A stretch of DNA of 18,231 nucleotides from an uncultured Collinsella sp. (GTDB lineage: Bacteria; Actinomycetota; Coriobacteriia; Coriobacteriales; Coriobacteriaceae): positions 1-18,231 of the forward strand of contig CAUBGU010000026.1 in NCBI GenBank assembly GCA_958435545.1, in the 5' to 3' direction. Position numbers and translations under genes: made by a program. Below are positions 1 through 7,300 of the stretch, in pieces (the stretch's first letter is position 1; every line of letters starts with the position of its first letter). The notes below the pieces were generated by a model. It saw nothing but the letters and a program-made list of their open reading frames with translations. It did not search any database and was not told where the DNA came from.

Positions 1-971
1 GCTCGCTCATGTGCGACCCCGACATTGCGCTGAAGGCCGCCACGGGCGAGCCCATCCGCGAGTGCCTCAACTGCAACAAGGGCTGCGTCGATGCGATTCA
101 AAACCGCAAGTACATCTCGTGCGTGCTCAATGCCGAGAACGGCGACGAGGCGACCATCGCCATTAAGCCGGGCGAGGGCGACAAGAAGATCGCCGTGGTG
201 GGCGGCGGTATCGCCGGCCTGGAGGCTGCACGCGTGGCGGCCAAGCGCGGCTACGATGTGACCGTCTACGAGGCGAGCGATCATCTGGGTGGCCAGATCG
301 TGCTGGCGGCAGCACCCCCGCGCAAGGACGAGATCATGCGCTCCGTTGAGTACTACGAGAAGATTCTGCCCGGCCTGGGCGTGAAGGTTGAGCTCAACCA
401 TGCCGCTACCGCTGAGGACCTCAACGCCGCCGACGCCGCGATTGTGGCCGTGGGCGCGCACGACGTGGTCATCCCCGTTCCGGGTGCCGACTCGGAGAAG
501 GTCGTCTCGAGCTGGGACGTGCTGGCCGGCAAGGTGGAGCTTACGGGCCGCGTCGCCGTCATTGGCGGCGGCCTGGTGGGCACCGAGACTGCCGAGTACC
601 TGCTGCAGCACGGCTGCGAGGTGGCGATCGTGGAGATGCTCGACAAGATTGCCGCGGGCGAGTCCGAGACCATTCTGCCGCTGATTATGAGCGACTTTGC
701 CGAGCACAACGTGGAGCAGCACGTGAAGACCCGCCTGACCGCCATTACCGACGAGGGCGTGGAGGCTGTTCGCACCACCGAGGACGGCGCCGAGGAGCCG
801 GTGAAGATCGCCTGCGATTACGTGGTGATGGCCGTGGGCTCCAAGGCCAACGCGTTTGATCTGGACGGCGTGACGGTGCCCGTGACCTGCGTGGGCGACT
901 GCTCGGGCGAGCGCACCGCCGACATCGCGAGCGCCATTCGCACGGCGTATCACGCGGCCAACGAGCTGTAG
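1..971 (+). CDS. NADH:flavin oxidoreductase / 2,4-dienoyl-CoA reductase family protein, C-terminal part (5' truncated)
   Basis: This is the C-terminal half of an Old-Yellow-Enzyme type reductase (FadH/BaiCD/BaiH/trimethylamine dehydrogenase architecture). The N-terminal FMN TIM barrel lies before the window; the reading frame is open from base 3. The ATG at base 9 is internal, because the residues around it (MCDPDIALKAATGEPIRECL) match the conserved family segment just before the iron-sulfur cysteines. Numbering from that Met, a 4Fe-4S ligand set C-x2-C-x3-C-x11-C is at residues 19, 22, 26 and 38. A first dinucleotide fold (GGGIAG, 65-70) should bind FAD, and a second (GGGLVG, 186-191) NAD(P)H. 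A late VGDC segment (about residue 296) fits the FAD-contacting C terminus. The family passes electrons from NAD(P)H via FAD and 4Fe-4S to FMN in the cytoplasm to reduce enoates. The substrate (enoyl-CoA, bile-acid intermediate or other) cannot be read from this half. An intrinsic terminator follows 27 bp after the stop. Confidence 0.92.
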   Translation, partial: SLMCDPDIALKAATGEPIRECLNCNKGCVDAIQNRKYISCVLNAENGDEATIAIKPGEGDKKIAVVGGGIAGLEAARVAAKRGYDVTVYEASDHLGGQIVLAAAPPRKDEIMRSVEYYEKILPGLGVKVELNHAATAEDLNAADAAIVAVGAHDVVIPVPGADSEKVVSSWDVLAGKVELTGRVAVIGGGLVGTETAEYLLQHGCEVAIVEMLDKIAAGESETILPLIMSDFAEHNVEQHVKTRLTAITDEGVEAVRTTEDGAEEPVKIACDYVVMAVGSKANAFDLDGVTVPVTCVGDCSGERTADIASAIRTAYHAANEL

Positions 972-997
972 CCGAGAAAGCCATCGCGTATTGAGTG

Positions 998-1033
998 GAC
1001 GGGGAGTGCCGTATCGGTGCTCCCCGTCTTTTT
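998..1033 (+). terminator. intrinsic terminator of the flavin oxidoreductase gene
   Basis: The arms 998-1011 and 1015-1028 form a 14-bp stem with a TAT loop. The outer GACGGGGAG/CTCCCCGTC pairs are perfect and the inner part closes with G-U wobbles. A T5 run follows at 1029-1033. It ends the upstream transcript and isolates the surface-protein operon. Confidence 0.92.
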
Positions 1034-1066
1034 GCCAATAAGAGATGCCCCTGACCAGCGGGTTCA

Positions 1067-1158
1067 GAAAATCCGAATCTTGAGCACCCGAAAATCCGAA
1101 TCCTCAGAACATGAAAATCCGAATCGCTAACACCCGAAAATCCGAATTTGGTGCAAGG
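1067..1158. repeat. four tandem 23-bp units with a conserved 12-13 bp core
   Basis: The core GAAAATCCGAATC starts at 1067, 1090 and 1113, and a 12-bp version at 1136. The period is therefore exactly 23 bp each time. The 10-11 bp between cores differ between units, although two of them end in CACCC. A fixed core with variable spacers at constant phase resembles iteron-like protein-binding sites more than simple slippage repeats. No CRISPR-like hallmark fits: the core is too short and the spacers are about 10 bp. Confidence 0.85.
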
Positions 1159-1161
1159 GGA

Positions 1162-1226
1162 TTGGCGCAAGTGGTCATGTTTGTTTGCGCCATGTTGGCA
1201 CGAAGTAACCTGACCACTTGCACCAA
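1162..1226. repeat. 65-bp imperfect palindrome (hairpin/REP-like element)
   Basis: The outer arms are TTGGCGCAAGTGGTCA (1162-1177) and TGACCACTTGCACCAA (1211-1226), 16 bp with one mismatch. The inner halves also pair for most of their length (for example GCCA at 1189-1192 with TGGC at 1196-1199), leaving a 3-nt loop at 1193-1195. The 9-mer TTGGYGCAA occurs at 1148-1156 and 1162-1170 on + and at 1218-1226 on -, with a close match around 1184-1192 on -. No T-tract follows, so it does not look like a terminator. It may be a dispersed REP/MITE-like element or a multi-site operator. Confidence 0.8.
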
Positions 1227-1252
1227 GGGTTTGACTTTTAAGACATCATTAA

Positions 1253-1274
1253 GGTTTGCGTTGTGGAGCAAACC
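1253..1274. promoter_or_regulatory. perfect inverted repeat GGTTTGC-N8-GCAAACC, candidate operator
   Basis: Arms at 1253-1259 and 1268-1274 are perfectly complementary with an 8-bp spacer; their centres lie 15 bp apart. It covers the position where a -35 element for the candidate -10 at 1287-1292 would be, and no good -35 hexamer is visible there. A dimeric regulator (repressor or activator) of the downstream operon is a reasonable inference; which family is unknown. Confidence 0.45.
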
Positions 1275-1283
1275 GCAGGCCAA

Positions 1284-1292
1284 TGCTATTCT
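1284..1292 (+). promoter_or_regulatory. candidate extended -10 promoter (TGCTATTCT) of the surface-protein operon
   Basis: TG-n-TATTCT fits an extended -10 consensus. It lies about 114 bp before the first start codon of the operon. No convincing -35 is present, as expected for extended -10 or activator-dependent promoters. An alternative TATTCT at 1315-1320, preceded by TTTACC about 16 bp upstream, is about equally plausible. Confidence 0.35.
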
Positions 1293-1405
1293 TTTACCTT
1301 ATCGTATGGTGTTGTATTCTGCCTGAATTCTCCTCCTGCGAACAACAGATAAACGCGACCGAGCGGAAAAGGATGGCAAGCCCGCAAGCAGGGCAAACGT
1401 AAGCG

Positions 1406-2431
1406 ATGAGTGGCATGGACCGACATAGCGAGCTCCAGCAGCACATGACAGCGGCCGAGTACCGCCAAGCTGCCGACGAGCACGTGCGGACCCTCAAGGA
1501 TTTCTGGAAGGATTTCCTGGTGAGCGGTCTGTTTGTGCTGGCCGCCATCGTTGCCATCTTTGCATGCCTGGCCTGGTTTGCCGCAAATAACCGAGTGAGC
1601 GCCACGGGGAGTACGATCGGGGCGAAGGCGGGGCGGTACACGCTGACCGCCGCGGGCGAGGGTGAGTCCGGCGCACACGTGGGCTATTACGAGCGCACGG
1701 ACGCCGAAAAGCAAAACATCACGAGGCTCGATACGACGGACGCCATGACGGTAACGCTGGAATCCAACCTCAACAACGAGTCCGCCGGCTCTCTGTATCC
1801 GGGTGCCCGAGGTAAGATTACGTTTACGGTGAAGCCGCTGGTGAGTGACCTGGACGGGGTCACGATCAATCTGTCGCGCTTGCTTAAGGTCACGAACATT
1901 GTTGGCGTTGTTGGGGACGGAGGAACGCTGGCGCCCGAGGCAGAGGCACTCCTTGGCTTGATCAAAGGCCATGTACTGTTCTTTACGAGCTGCGAGAACG
2001 GGTATTACTCGGGGCGCGTGACGAACAGCCAAATCACGATTCCAAAGAGCAGTTTTTGCGAGGGCGGGAACGAGGCTAAACCGACGAACCAGTCTGTTCC
2101 CGTCACGCTGTACTGGGTATGGCCGGAGTACTTTCAGAACTTCGTCCTTACCGGCAACACGAATTACTACAAGAATCTGTTTGCGGCGGCGGGCGACGCA
2201 AAGTCTGACTACGGCGCTCTGCAGGCGGACATGAACGAGCATAAAGCGAACTACTTCTATGGCGCGGCAAACGGCACAAGTGCTGTCAACGCCCCCGTGG
2301 TTTCGTCTAGCATGTCCTTCAGCGACACCGCCATCTGCTCGGCGCTGTACAACAATGCCGACGAGCAGATCGGCAATAAGGTCGAATACATCCAACTTAG
2401 AATTAGCGCTCAGGAGGGCGTGAGCTCATGA
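1406..2431 (+). CDS. single-pass membrane-anchored surface protein 1 (TasA/camelysin-like layout), function unknown
   Basis: 341 aa. A 36-residue N-terminal cytoplasmic tail is followed by one hydrophobic segment (about 37-58, FLVSGLFVLAAIVAIFACLA) and then a large extracytoplasmic domain. The segment ends in WFAANNRVSATG. A WF pair followed by a short polar stretch and Gly also occurs in the next gene product, and recalls the Ala-Trp-Phe end of SipW/TasA-type signal sequences. An LYPGARGKITFTV motif (about 130-142) resembles the PG-x-G-x2-TF stretch of beta-sandwich surface proteins. This is layout similarity, not proven homology. The ATG at 1406 is preferred because an in-frame TAA lies just upstream (1400-1402); Met4 at 1415 is an alternative. 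The ribosome site is weak (AGGG near 1390-1393). First gene of the operon; its stop overlaps the next start (ATGA). Confidence 0.85.
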   Translation: MSGMDRHSELQQHMTAAEYRQAADEHVRTLKDFWKDFLVSGLFVLAAIVAIFACLAWFAANNRVSATGSTIGAKAGRYTLTAAGEGESGAHVGYYERTDAEKQNITRLDTTDAMTVTLESNLNNESAGSLYPGARGKITFTVKPLVSDLDGVTINLSRLLKVTNIVGVVGDGGTLAPEAEALLGLIKGHVLFFTSCENGYYSGRVTNSQITIPKSSFCEGGNEAKPTNQSVPVTLYWVWPEYFQNFVLTGNTNYYKNLFAAAGDAKSDYGALQADMNEHKANYFYGAANGTSAVNAPVVSSSMSFSDTAICSALYNNADEQIGNKVEYIQLRISAQEGVSS

Positions 2432-3234
2432 GCACCGTGCAAACGCGCCTCGGCGATGCCCGCAATTGGATAGAAAACCACCGCGCACAGGCCCTTGCGG
2501 TCCTGATATTGCTGGCGGCAATCGCTCTTATCATCGGCTTGTCGCTCTCGTGGTTTGTGGGCAGCAAAAGTCTGTCTACGGTGGGCAAGATCCAAACGCC
2601 CGCGCAGCTTAAGATCATGGGTCCCAACCAGACGAGCATCGAGCCCATCGAGATTTCGTATGACGAGTCACGCGGCGATGAGAAGAAAGACGACGGCACC
2701 GTGACCGTTCGTCGCGCGTTTTGCGTGCAGAGTGACAATGGCGATCCCGCTGCCGGCGGTCAAGCGTTTGAGCTGCAGGTGGCAAATACCACGAATATCA
2801 CGGGGCTGACAATCAACGTGTATCACGTGACGGTCAACGAATCGTCGGCAACGAAGGGAGATGTGGTCGGCCTCGACGGGCTCAACCGCACCTACTCATG
2901 GAGCAAGAAGAGCAGCACCCCGATTAAGTTCGCTTTTATCAACTCCGCGGACGGGACAAATGCGTTGGCTAAAGAGCTTGAGAAAAACGATCCAACGTAC
3001 GGCTCGTACGTGAATGTCCAGAAAAACGCCCGTCCGCTGTATCGGTACCACGTGTTCCAAAAAGACGATCTAGACGGTTGGAATGGCACGAAAGCCAACG
3101 ATGCCACCAACTTTATTGTTGAGTGCACGTGGAACGCGGATGGCGTAACCGTGGGTGGTGCCAAGGTCTCAAACGTCAAAGAGACCGACATGGTTTATCT
3201 AATCGCTCGCGGCATGAGCGGCACTAATAACTAA
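2428..3234 (+). CDS. single-pass membrane-anchored surface protein 2, function unknown
   Basis: 268 aa. It starts inside the stop of the previous gene (ATGA, 2428-2431) and has an excellent ribosome site (AGGAGGG, 2412-2418, 9 nt before ATG), so translation of the two is probably coupled. A short charged N terminus (1-21) precedes one membrane segment (about 22-43), ending in LSWFVGSKSLSTVG. This aligns without gaps to the equivalent position of protein 1 (WF-x5-[VL]-S-x2-G). The remaining 220 residues are hydrophilic, Thr/Asn/Val-rich and probably beta-rich, with no catalytic motif that I recognise. A type II orientation (N terminus inside) is expected from the Arg-rich N side. The shared motif suggests proteins 1 and 2 are diverged paralogues that may form a complex at the cell surface. 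Confidence 0.85.
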   Translation: MSTVQTRLGDARNWIENHRAQALAVLILLAAIALIIGLSLSWFVGSKSLSTVGKIQTPAQLKIMGPNQTSIEPIEISYDESRGDEKKDDGTVTVRRAFCVQSDNGDPAAGGQAFELQVANTTNITGLTINVYHVTVNESSATKGDVVGLDGLNRTYSWSKKSSTPIKFAFINSADGTNALAKELEKNDPTYGSYVNVQKNARPLYRYHVFQKDDLDGWNGTKANDATNFIVECTWNADGVTVGGAKVSNVKETDMVYLIARGMSGTNN

Positions 3235-3258
3235 TAAGTAGGAAGGGAGGGGTGCCAG

Positions 3259-4260
3259 ATGCGGAAAGACAAGAACGAGCAAAATGAAATCGCGAGGCCT
3301 GTTGGCAAGCACTTTGCACAGGTTGATGATTCTAAGGCAGAGCCTTGCTGCGCGGAGACGGCGGCCCCTGCTTTCAAAGTGCGTAAACGCCTATGGGCAG
3401 TTGCGGTGCTGCTGTGTGCCGTCGCGATTGCGACGGGTACCTACCTTACCTACACGGCCTTTTTGGCGGGCGACTTTCTTAAGTCGGTTGCTGTTTCGGG
3501 CACGTCGCAGGCGCTGTTTGCCTCGGACATGCTTACGGGCTACACGAATGAGACGCTGAATGACGAGGGTATTGCCGTCCGAAGCGTCATCGCCGACACG
3601 AGTGGGGAAAAATGCTCTTTTACCTTTCGCATTTACAACCATCTGCTGGGCGACAAGAACAAGGTCAACGACAAGGACGTTAACGCGACGCTGAGCGTGA
3701 CGGCGACGGGTACGACGAAAGCTTGGAGCATAAGCGGTGAGCCTGCGCTGACGGCGAACGGCACGGTCGGCCTTTCCTTCCCTGCCAACAGGGCAACCAT
3801 GTATACCTATAAGGTTACGTTTTCCAAGGCGGACCTCAACAAAGCATCCTTCACCGTTAAGGCCCAGGTCGGCCCCAATAGCCCTGGCACCAACCTAAAA
3901 TGGCTCGCCGCCAAGATTGCGCCTTCCGAGCGTGCAGAGGTGACGGCTTCGGGCGTTTCGGGCGAGTGGGTCGACGAGAACTCGGATACCGGCGCTTTTG
4001 ACGCCTACAACTATCGTGTGACGGTTACGGGCGTTACGACTAAGGTAAAGCTTACGTGGGGAAGCGGGGTCGAGCTCGATCCGTTCTTTAAGCAGAACCA
4101 CGAGAACGTTGACGTGCAGAAAACCGTCAACGGCGGCTCGGTCGAATATGATGCATCTCCCGGCTCGGAAATTATTACCTTTTACCGAGCGGGCACCGGT
4201 AAGCCGACCGGCTGGGATGCCGACGACATCAAAGTTACGTGTTCGGCCGCACAGAACTAG
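3259..4260 (+). CDS. single-pass membrane-anchored surface protein 3, function unknown
   Basis: 333 aa, starting 24 bp after the previous stop behind a purine-rich ribosome site (GGAAGGGAGG, 3241-3250). A 44-residue cytoplasmic tail with a Cys-Cys pair (30-31) and a KVRKR basic cluster (40-44) precedes one membrane segment (about 45-66). The segment ends in TYLTYTAFLAGDF, a looser version of the aromatic exit motif of proteins 1 and 2, and is followed by SVAVSG. The extracytoplasmic part is Thr/Val-rich with alternating hydrophobic residues, typical of stacked beta-sandwich domains; I would split it near residue 215. No enzyme motif, sortase signal or lipobox is seen. The same tail-anchor-beta-domain layout in three consecutive genes ahead of a giant secreted protein suggests anchoring or docking subunits, which is inference only. 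Confidence 0.83.
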   Translation: MRKDKNEQNEIARPVGKHFAQVDDSKAEPCCAETAAPAFKVRKRLWAVAVLLCAVAIATGTYLTYTAFLAGDFLKSVAVSGTSQALFASDMLTGYTNETLNDEGIAVRSVIADTSGEKCSFTFRIYNHLLGDKNKVNDKDVNATLSVTATGTTKAWSISGEPALTANGTVGLSFPANRATMYTYKVTFSKADLNKASFTVKAQVGPNSPGTNLKWLAAKIAPSERAEVTASGVSGEWVDENSDTGAFDAYNYRVTVTGVTTKVKLTWGSGVELDPFFKQNHENVDVQKTVNGGSVEYDASPGSEIITFYRAGTGKPTGWDADDIKVTCSAAQN

Positions 4261-4329
4261 CCGAAGCGATCCGCAAGCATAGATTTTGAGACCCCACGCG
4301 GGGCATGAGATAGAACGAGGTAGGATCAG
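4261..4329 (+). promoter_or_regulatory. 69-nt leader of the giant gene with a weak hairpin and ribosome binding site
   Basis: A CCCC-ACGC-GGGG mini-hairpin (4292-4303) has no T-tract after it, so it does not look like a terminator and read-through from the small genes is expected. Two ribosome-site candidates, GAGG (4317-4320) and AGGA (4322-4325), lie 9 and 4 nt before the ATG at 4330. I see no clear promoter in this gap, which supports a single four-gene transcript. Confidence 0.5.
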
Positions 4330-7300
4330 ATGAGAACGGCAAAGCGCATAACAACCGCATGCCTGACTGCGATCATGATTTTCCAGGCGCTCGCGCCTTC
4401 CACAGAGGTGTTCGCGCAAGAGCTCGACGCCGTTATGGAGGCGTCCGTCTCCGCCGCGCGCGCCGCGGGCAATACTGCCCGCTCCGTACAGGATGCCGTG
4501 GCCACCTCGCTGCAAGATGCTGACCAGGCTGCATCTGATGATGCCGCGACGACTCCGGGCGCCGATGCGGGCGCCACCGAGGGCGGCGACGGTTCTACCA
4601 ACGCTGGCGAATCGCAGGACTCCACGACCGATGGAACCACTAACGGCGATACCCCAACGGAGGGCGACGCATCCCAAGACGATGCGGCTGCCGATGAGGG
4701 CGCCGCCGACGAAGATCAGGCGGATGACGCGGACACAGATGCGGCTGCGCAGGCTAGCACCGACCCCGCCATCAAGACCGCTGGTGAGCTTGATGGCGCG
4801 CTGGTCGACGGCAAGGTCACCGTGAACGACGCTGGCGAGGTCACGGCCATCACCTTCGGATCCAACGCCGACCTTATCGCCATCTCCAACACCGACCCCG
4901 CCATCTACCAGAACGCGAGCATCTCCAAGACCGGCTTGAGCGGCGTCGACTTCGACGTGTGCAGCGCGCAGGCCGTGGGCGACCTGGGCAATCTCGCGTT
5001 CCAGGGGTTCGGCAGCGATGCCCACCCCTTCAAGGGTACGCTCGACCTGGGCGGCAGGTCCCTTACCGCCAACAAGACGCTCTTCAACAACATCGAGCTC
5101 AACGATAACAACGGCACCGTAAAGCTCACCTGGAAGGGCACCGATGCTCAGCCCATCGTGGCCGCAAAGGTCACGGGCGCGGGCAAGACGCTCAGCGCTG
5201 CCATTACCGTAGACAAGCCCGAGAGCGGCGATACGAGCGTCGTCAAGCTCACTTCGCCGCTCGTGGGTGAGGTTACGGGCGAGCTCACGCTTGACGCCAC
5301 GTATTCGACAAGCGCGAATAGCCCCCTGGCGATTGGCATGCAATCGTCCACGGGCAATCTGGGCCTACTCGCGAACACCCTTACTGCAGGCGCATCTCTT
5401 ACGATCGCGGGGCTGAATGGCCTGCCGAAGAGCTTCAACGGCACCCCCACCATCGATGCTACGGGCGCTGGTGCCAATGCCGGCGGCCTTATTGGCGAGG
5501 CAGGCGAGGGGGCTGCCGTCACCCTTGCTTCGAATGTCGATGTTTCGGCACTGAGCGTCGCGGGTAATAATGCGGCGGGCGGCCTTATCGGTAAGGCGAC
5601 CAGGCTTACGCTTGCCGTAGATACGGACAACAGCGGAAAAGATGCCTCGGGCAAGGATATCAGTATCAAGCCAGCGCACTCGGTTGGGTCGTCATCAGCC
5701 GGTACGTATGCCGGCGGCCTTATCGGTGACGCCTCGTTTGCCAGCGATTTCACTATCGAGAATGGCACCTTCGATTTTGGCGAGGGCGTGGCGCTCAGTG
5801 TGGCCAACACGACCGCCGCCCCCTCTGTCGGTGGCCTGTTCGGCGTGCTCGACATCTCGAACGGCGATGTGACCGTAAACGGCGGATTGTATAAAAGCAC
5901 GCTGCAAAACGGCGCGGACAACAGCAACAACAACGGCGTGCGCGGGAACTACGGCGGCTTGGTGGGCAAGCTGTGGGGCCAGAAATACGGCGACGCACTG
6001 CACGCGTTCACGGTGAAGGGTGGCGCTGAGGTGTCGTTTGGCGTGGGCTCTAACGGCAAGCTCGCGTATGCGGGCGGCCTGGTAGGCTACCTTGGTGAAG
6101 GCGGCGGGAGCGACAATGTGTCCGCCGTGGTCATCAGTGGCGCAGCGGTGACGTGTGCAACCTCGGGCTACGCCAGCAACAACGGCAAATACGGCGGCGC
6201 CGTGGGCGTCGTGGACACCAAAAACGTGCTGGAAGTGCGCGGCCTAACGGTCAAAACCGCCAGCGGCGCTACCATCGGCGGCACAAACGGCGGCTTTGCC
6301 GGAGTCGTTGGGTCGTCGTGGCTCGGCATCGTCAAGTTCAGCGGTATCACCGACCTGTCGGATGCCGCCTTCGTGGAAAATGATCACACCGCGCAGCTGA
6401 TTTATGAGAACTTCAATTCACTGATTTTTGCTGCCGGTAGCGGAAGCGACAGAGGTGCCACCGTAGGCGGTACCACGGAATGGCAATACAAGCGTCCCTC
6501 TAAGCCGGTCAAGATCGATGACATCTACAGCTACGGCCAGGTTATTCGCCTGGGTGATAGTTTTATTACGCTGAACCCGACGACACACGAGCTGACTCTA
6601 CCGGCACCGTTGGAACTGACTAACGGCGTCTATGCTCTAGCCTCGCTTGAGGATTTCGCCAAGCTTGCGATTACCTGGCAAACCAACGGCTACTACTCAA
6701 TGGTCGAAGGCGTTACCGAAAACAATCTGAATGGTTTAAAGTCCTCGACCATTACGGTGAACGGCACAATTGACCTCAAGGGTACAGGCCTGACGGGCTT
6801 CACTCAGGACCGCGCAAACGACTCGCAAGTTTTCTCGGGTACGTTGAACGGCGGCGGCACGATCAAGCTTGCTGTCGGTGAGCCTTACGGCATGCGCGGG
6901 AACGCCCCTCTGGGCGCCGACGACATCAGTGCCGGCAACGGAAAAATCTACCGTCACGGCCGCCTGGGCTTGTTCGCAGCAATCAACGGCGCAGCCGCCA
7001 ACAGCGAGACTGTCTCCAACGTCACCATCGCTGGCTCCATGAGGTTCGATAACGGCTCGGCAATCGAGGCTGGATCGCTTGCGGGCGCCATTGCGGGTGG
7101 TCTGACGCTGTCTGGCGCAACGTGCGAAACGAATATCGCATGCGATGATACGTTCACCAACGATGTGAACATTGGTGGTATTGCAGGCAGCGTGTCGGCA
7201 GCTTCTACGGTTACGTTTAGGGACAGTAGCAAGGCTCAAGCGAGCATCACTGCAACTAAAACGCTTAATGGCAACAGCCGTATTGGCGGCGCCATCGGCT

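Larger units (their letters stand above)
1034..1405. other. 372-bp gene-free, repeat-rich intergenic region
   Basis: I see no credible gene here. The short open frames, such as 1111-1326 on +, lack a ribosome binding site and run through repeats. The stretch holds, in order, four 23-bp tandem units (1067-1158), a 65-bp imperfect palindrome (1162-1226), a 7-bp perfect inverted repeat (1253-1274) and a probable promoter (about 1284-1292). It separates a terminated upstream gene from the surface-protein operon, so it should contain that operon's promoter and control sites. Confidence 0.7.

Noticed and set aside
9..11. ATG at base 9 as the start of the flavin oxidoreductase
   Set aside because: The residues around it belong to the conserved internal segment just before the iron-sulfur cysteines, and the frame is open to the window edge, so the gene starts upstream of the window.
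1067..1158. CRISPR array
   Set aside because: The repeat core is only 12-13 bp and the spacers about 10 bp, far below CRISPR dimensions, and no cas gene is present.
1111..1326. 71-codon plus-strand open frame in the intergenic repeats
   Set aside because: It has no ribosome site, runs through two repeat elements and the candidate promoter, and its product is repeat-derived.
1286..2395. 369-codon minus-strand open frame opposite membrane protein 1
   Set aside because: The plus-strand frame has a membrane segment, an ATGA-coupled neighbour and a paralogue next door; the minus frame has none of these and would end in the promoter region.
4286..4306. Terminator between membrane protein 3 and the giant gene
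   Set aside because: The CCCC/GGGG stem is only 4 bp and no T-run follows; read-through is more likely.
3895..5343. 482-codon minus-strand open frame spanning the small-protein/giant-gene junction
   Set aside because: It crosses two well-supported genes and their leader, is Arg/Gly/Val-biased as expected of a shadow frame, and has no supported start or motif.
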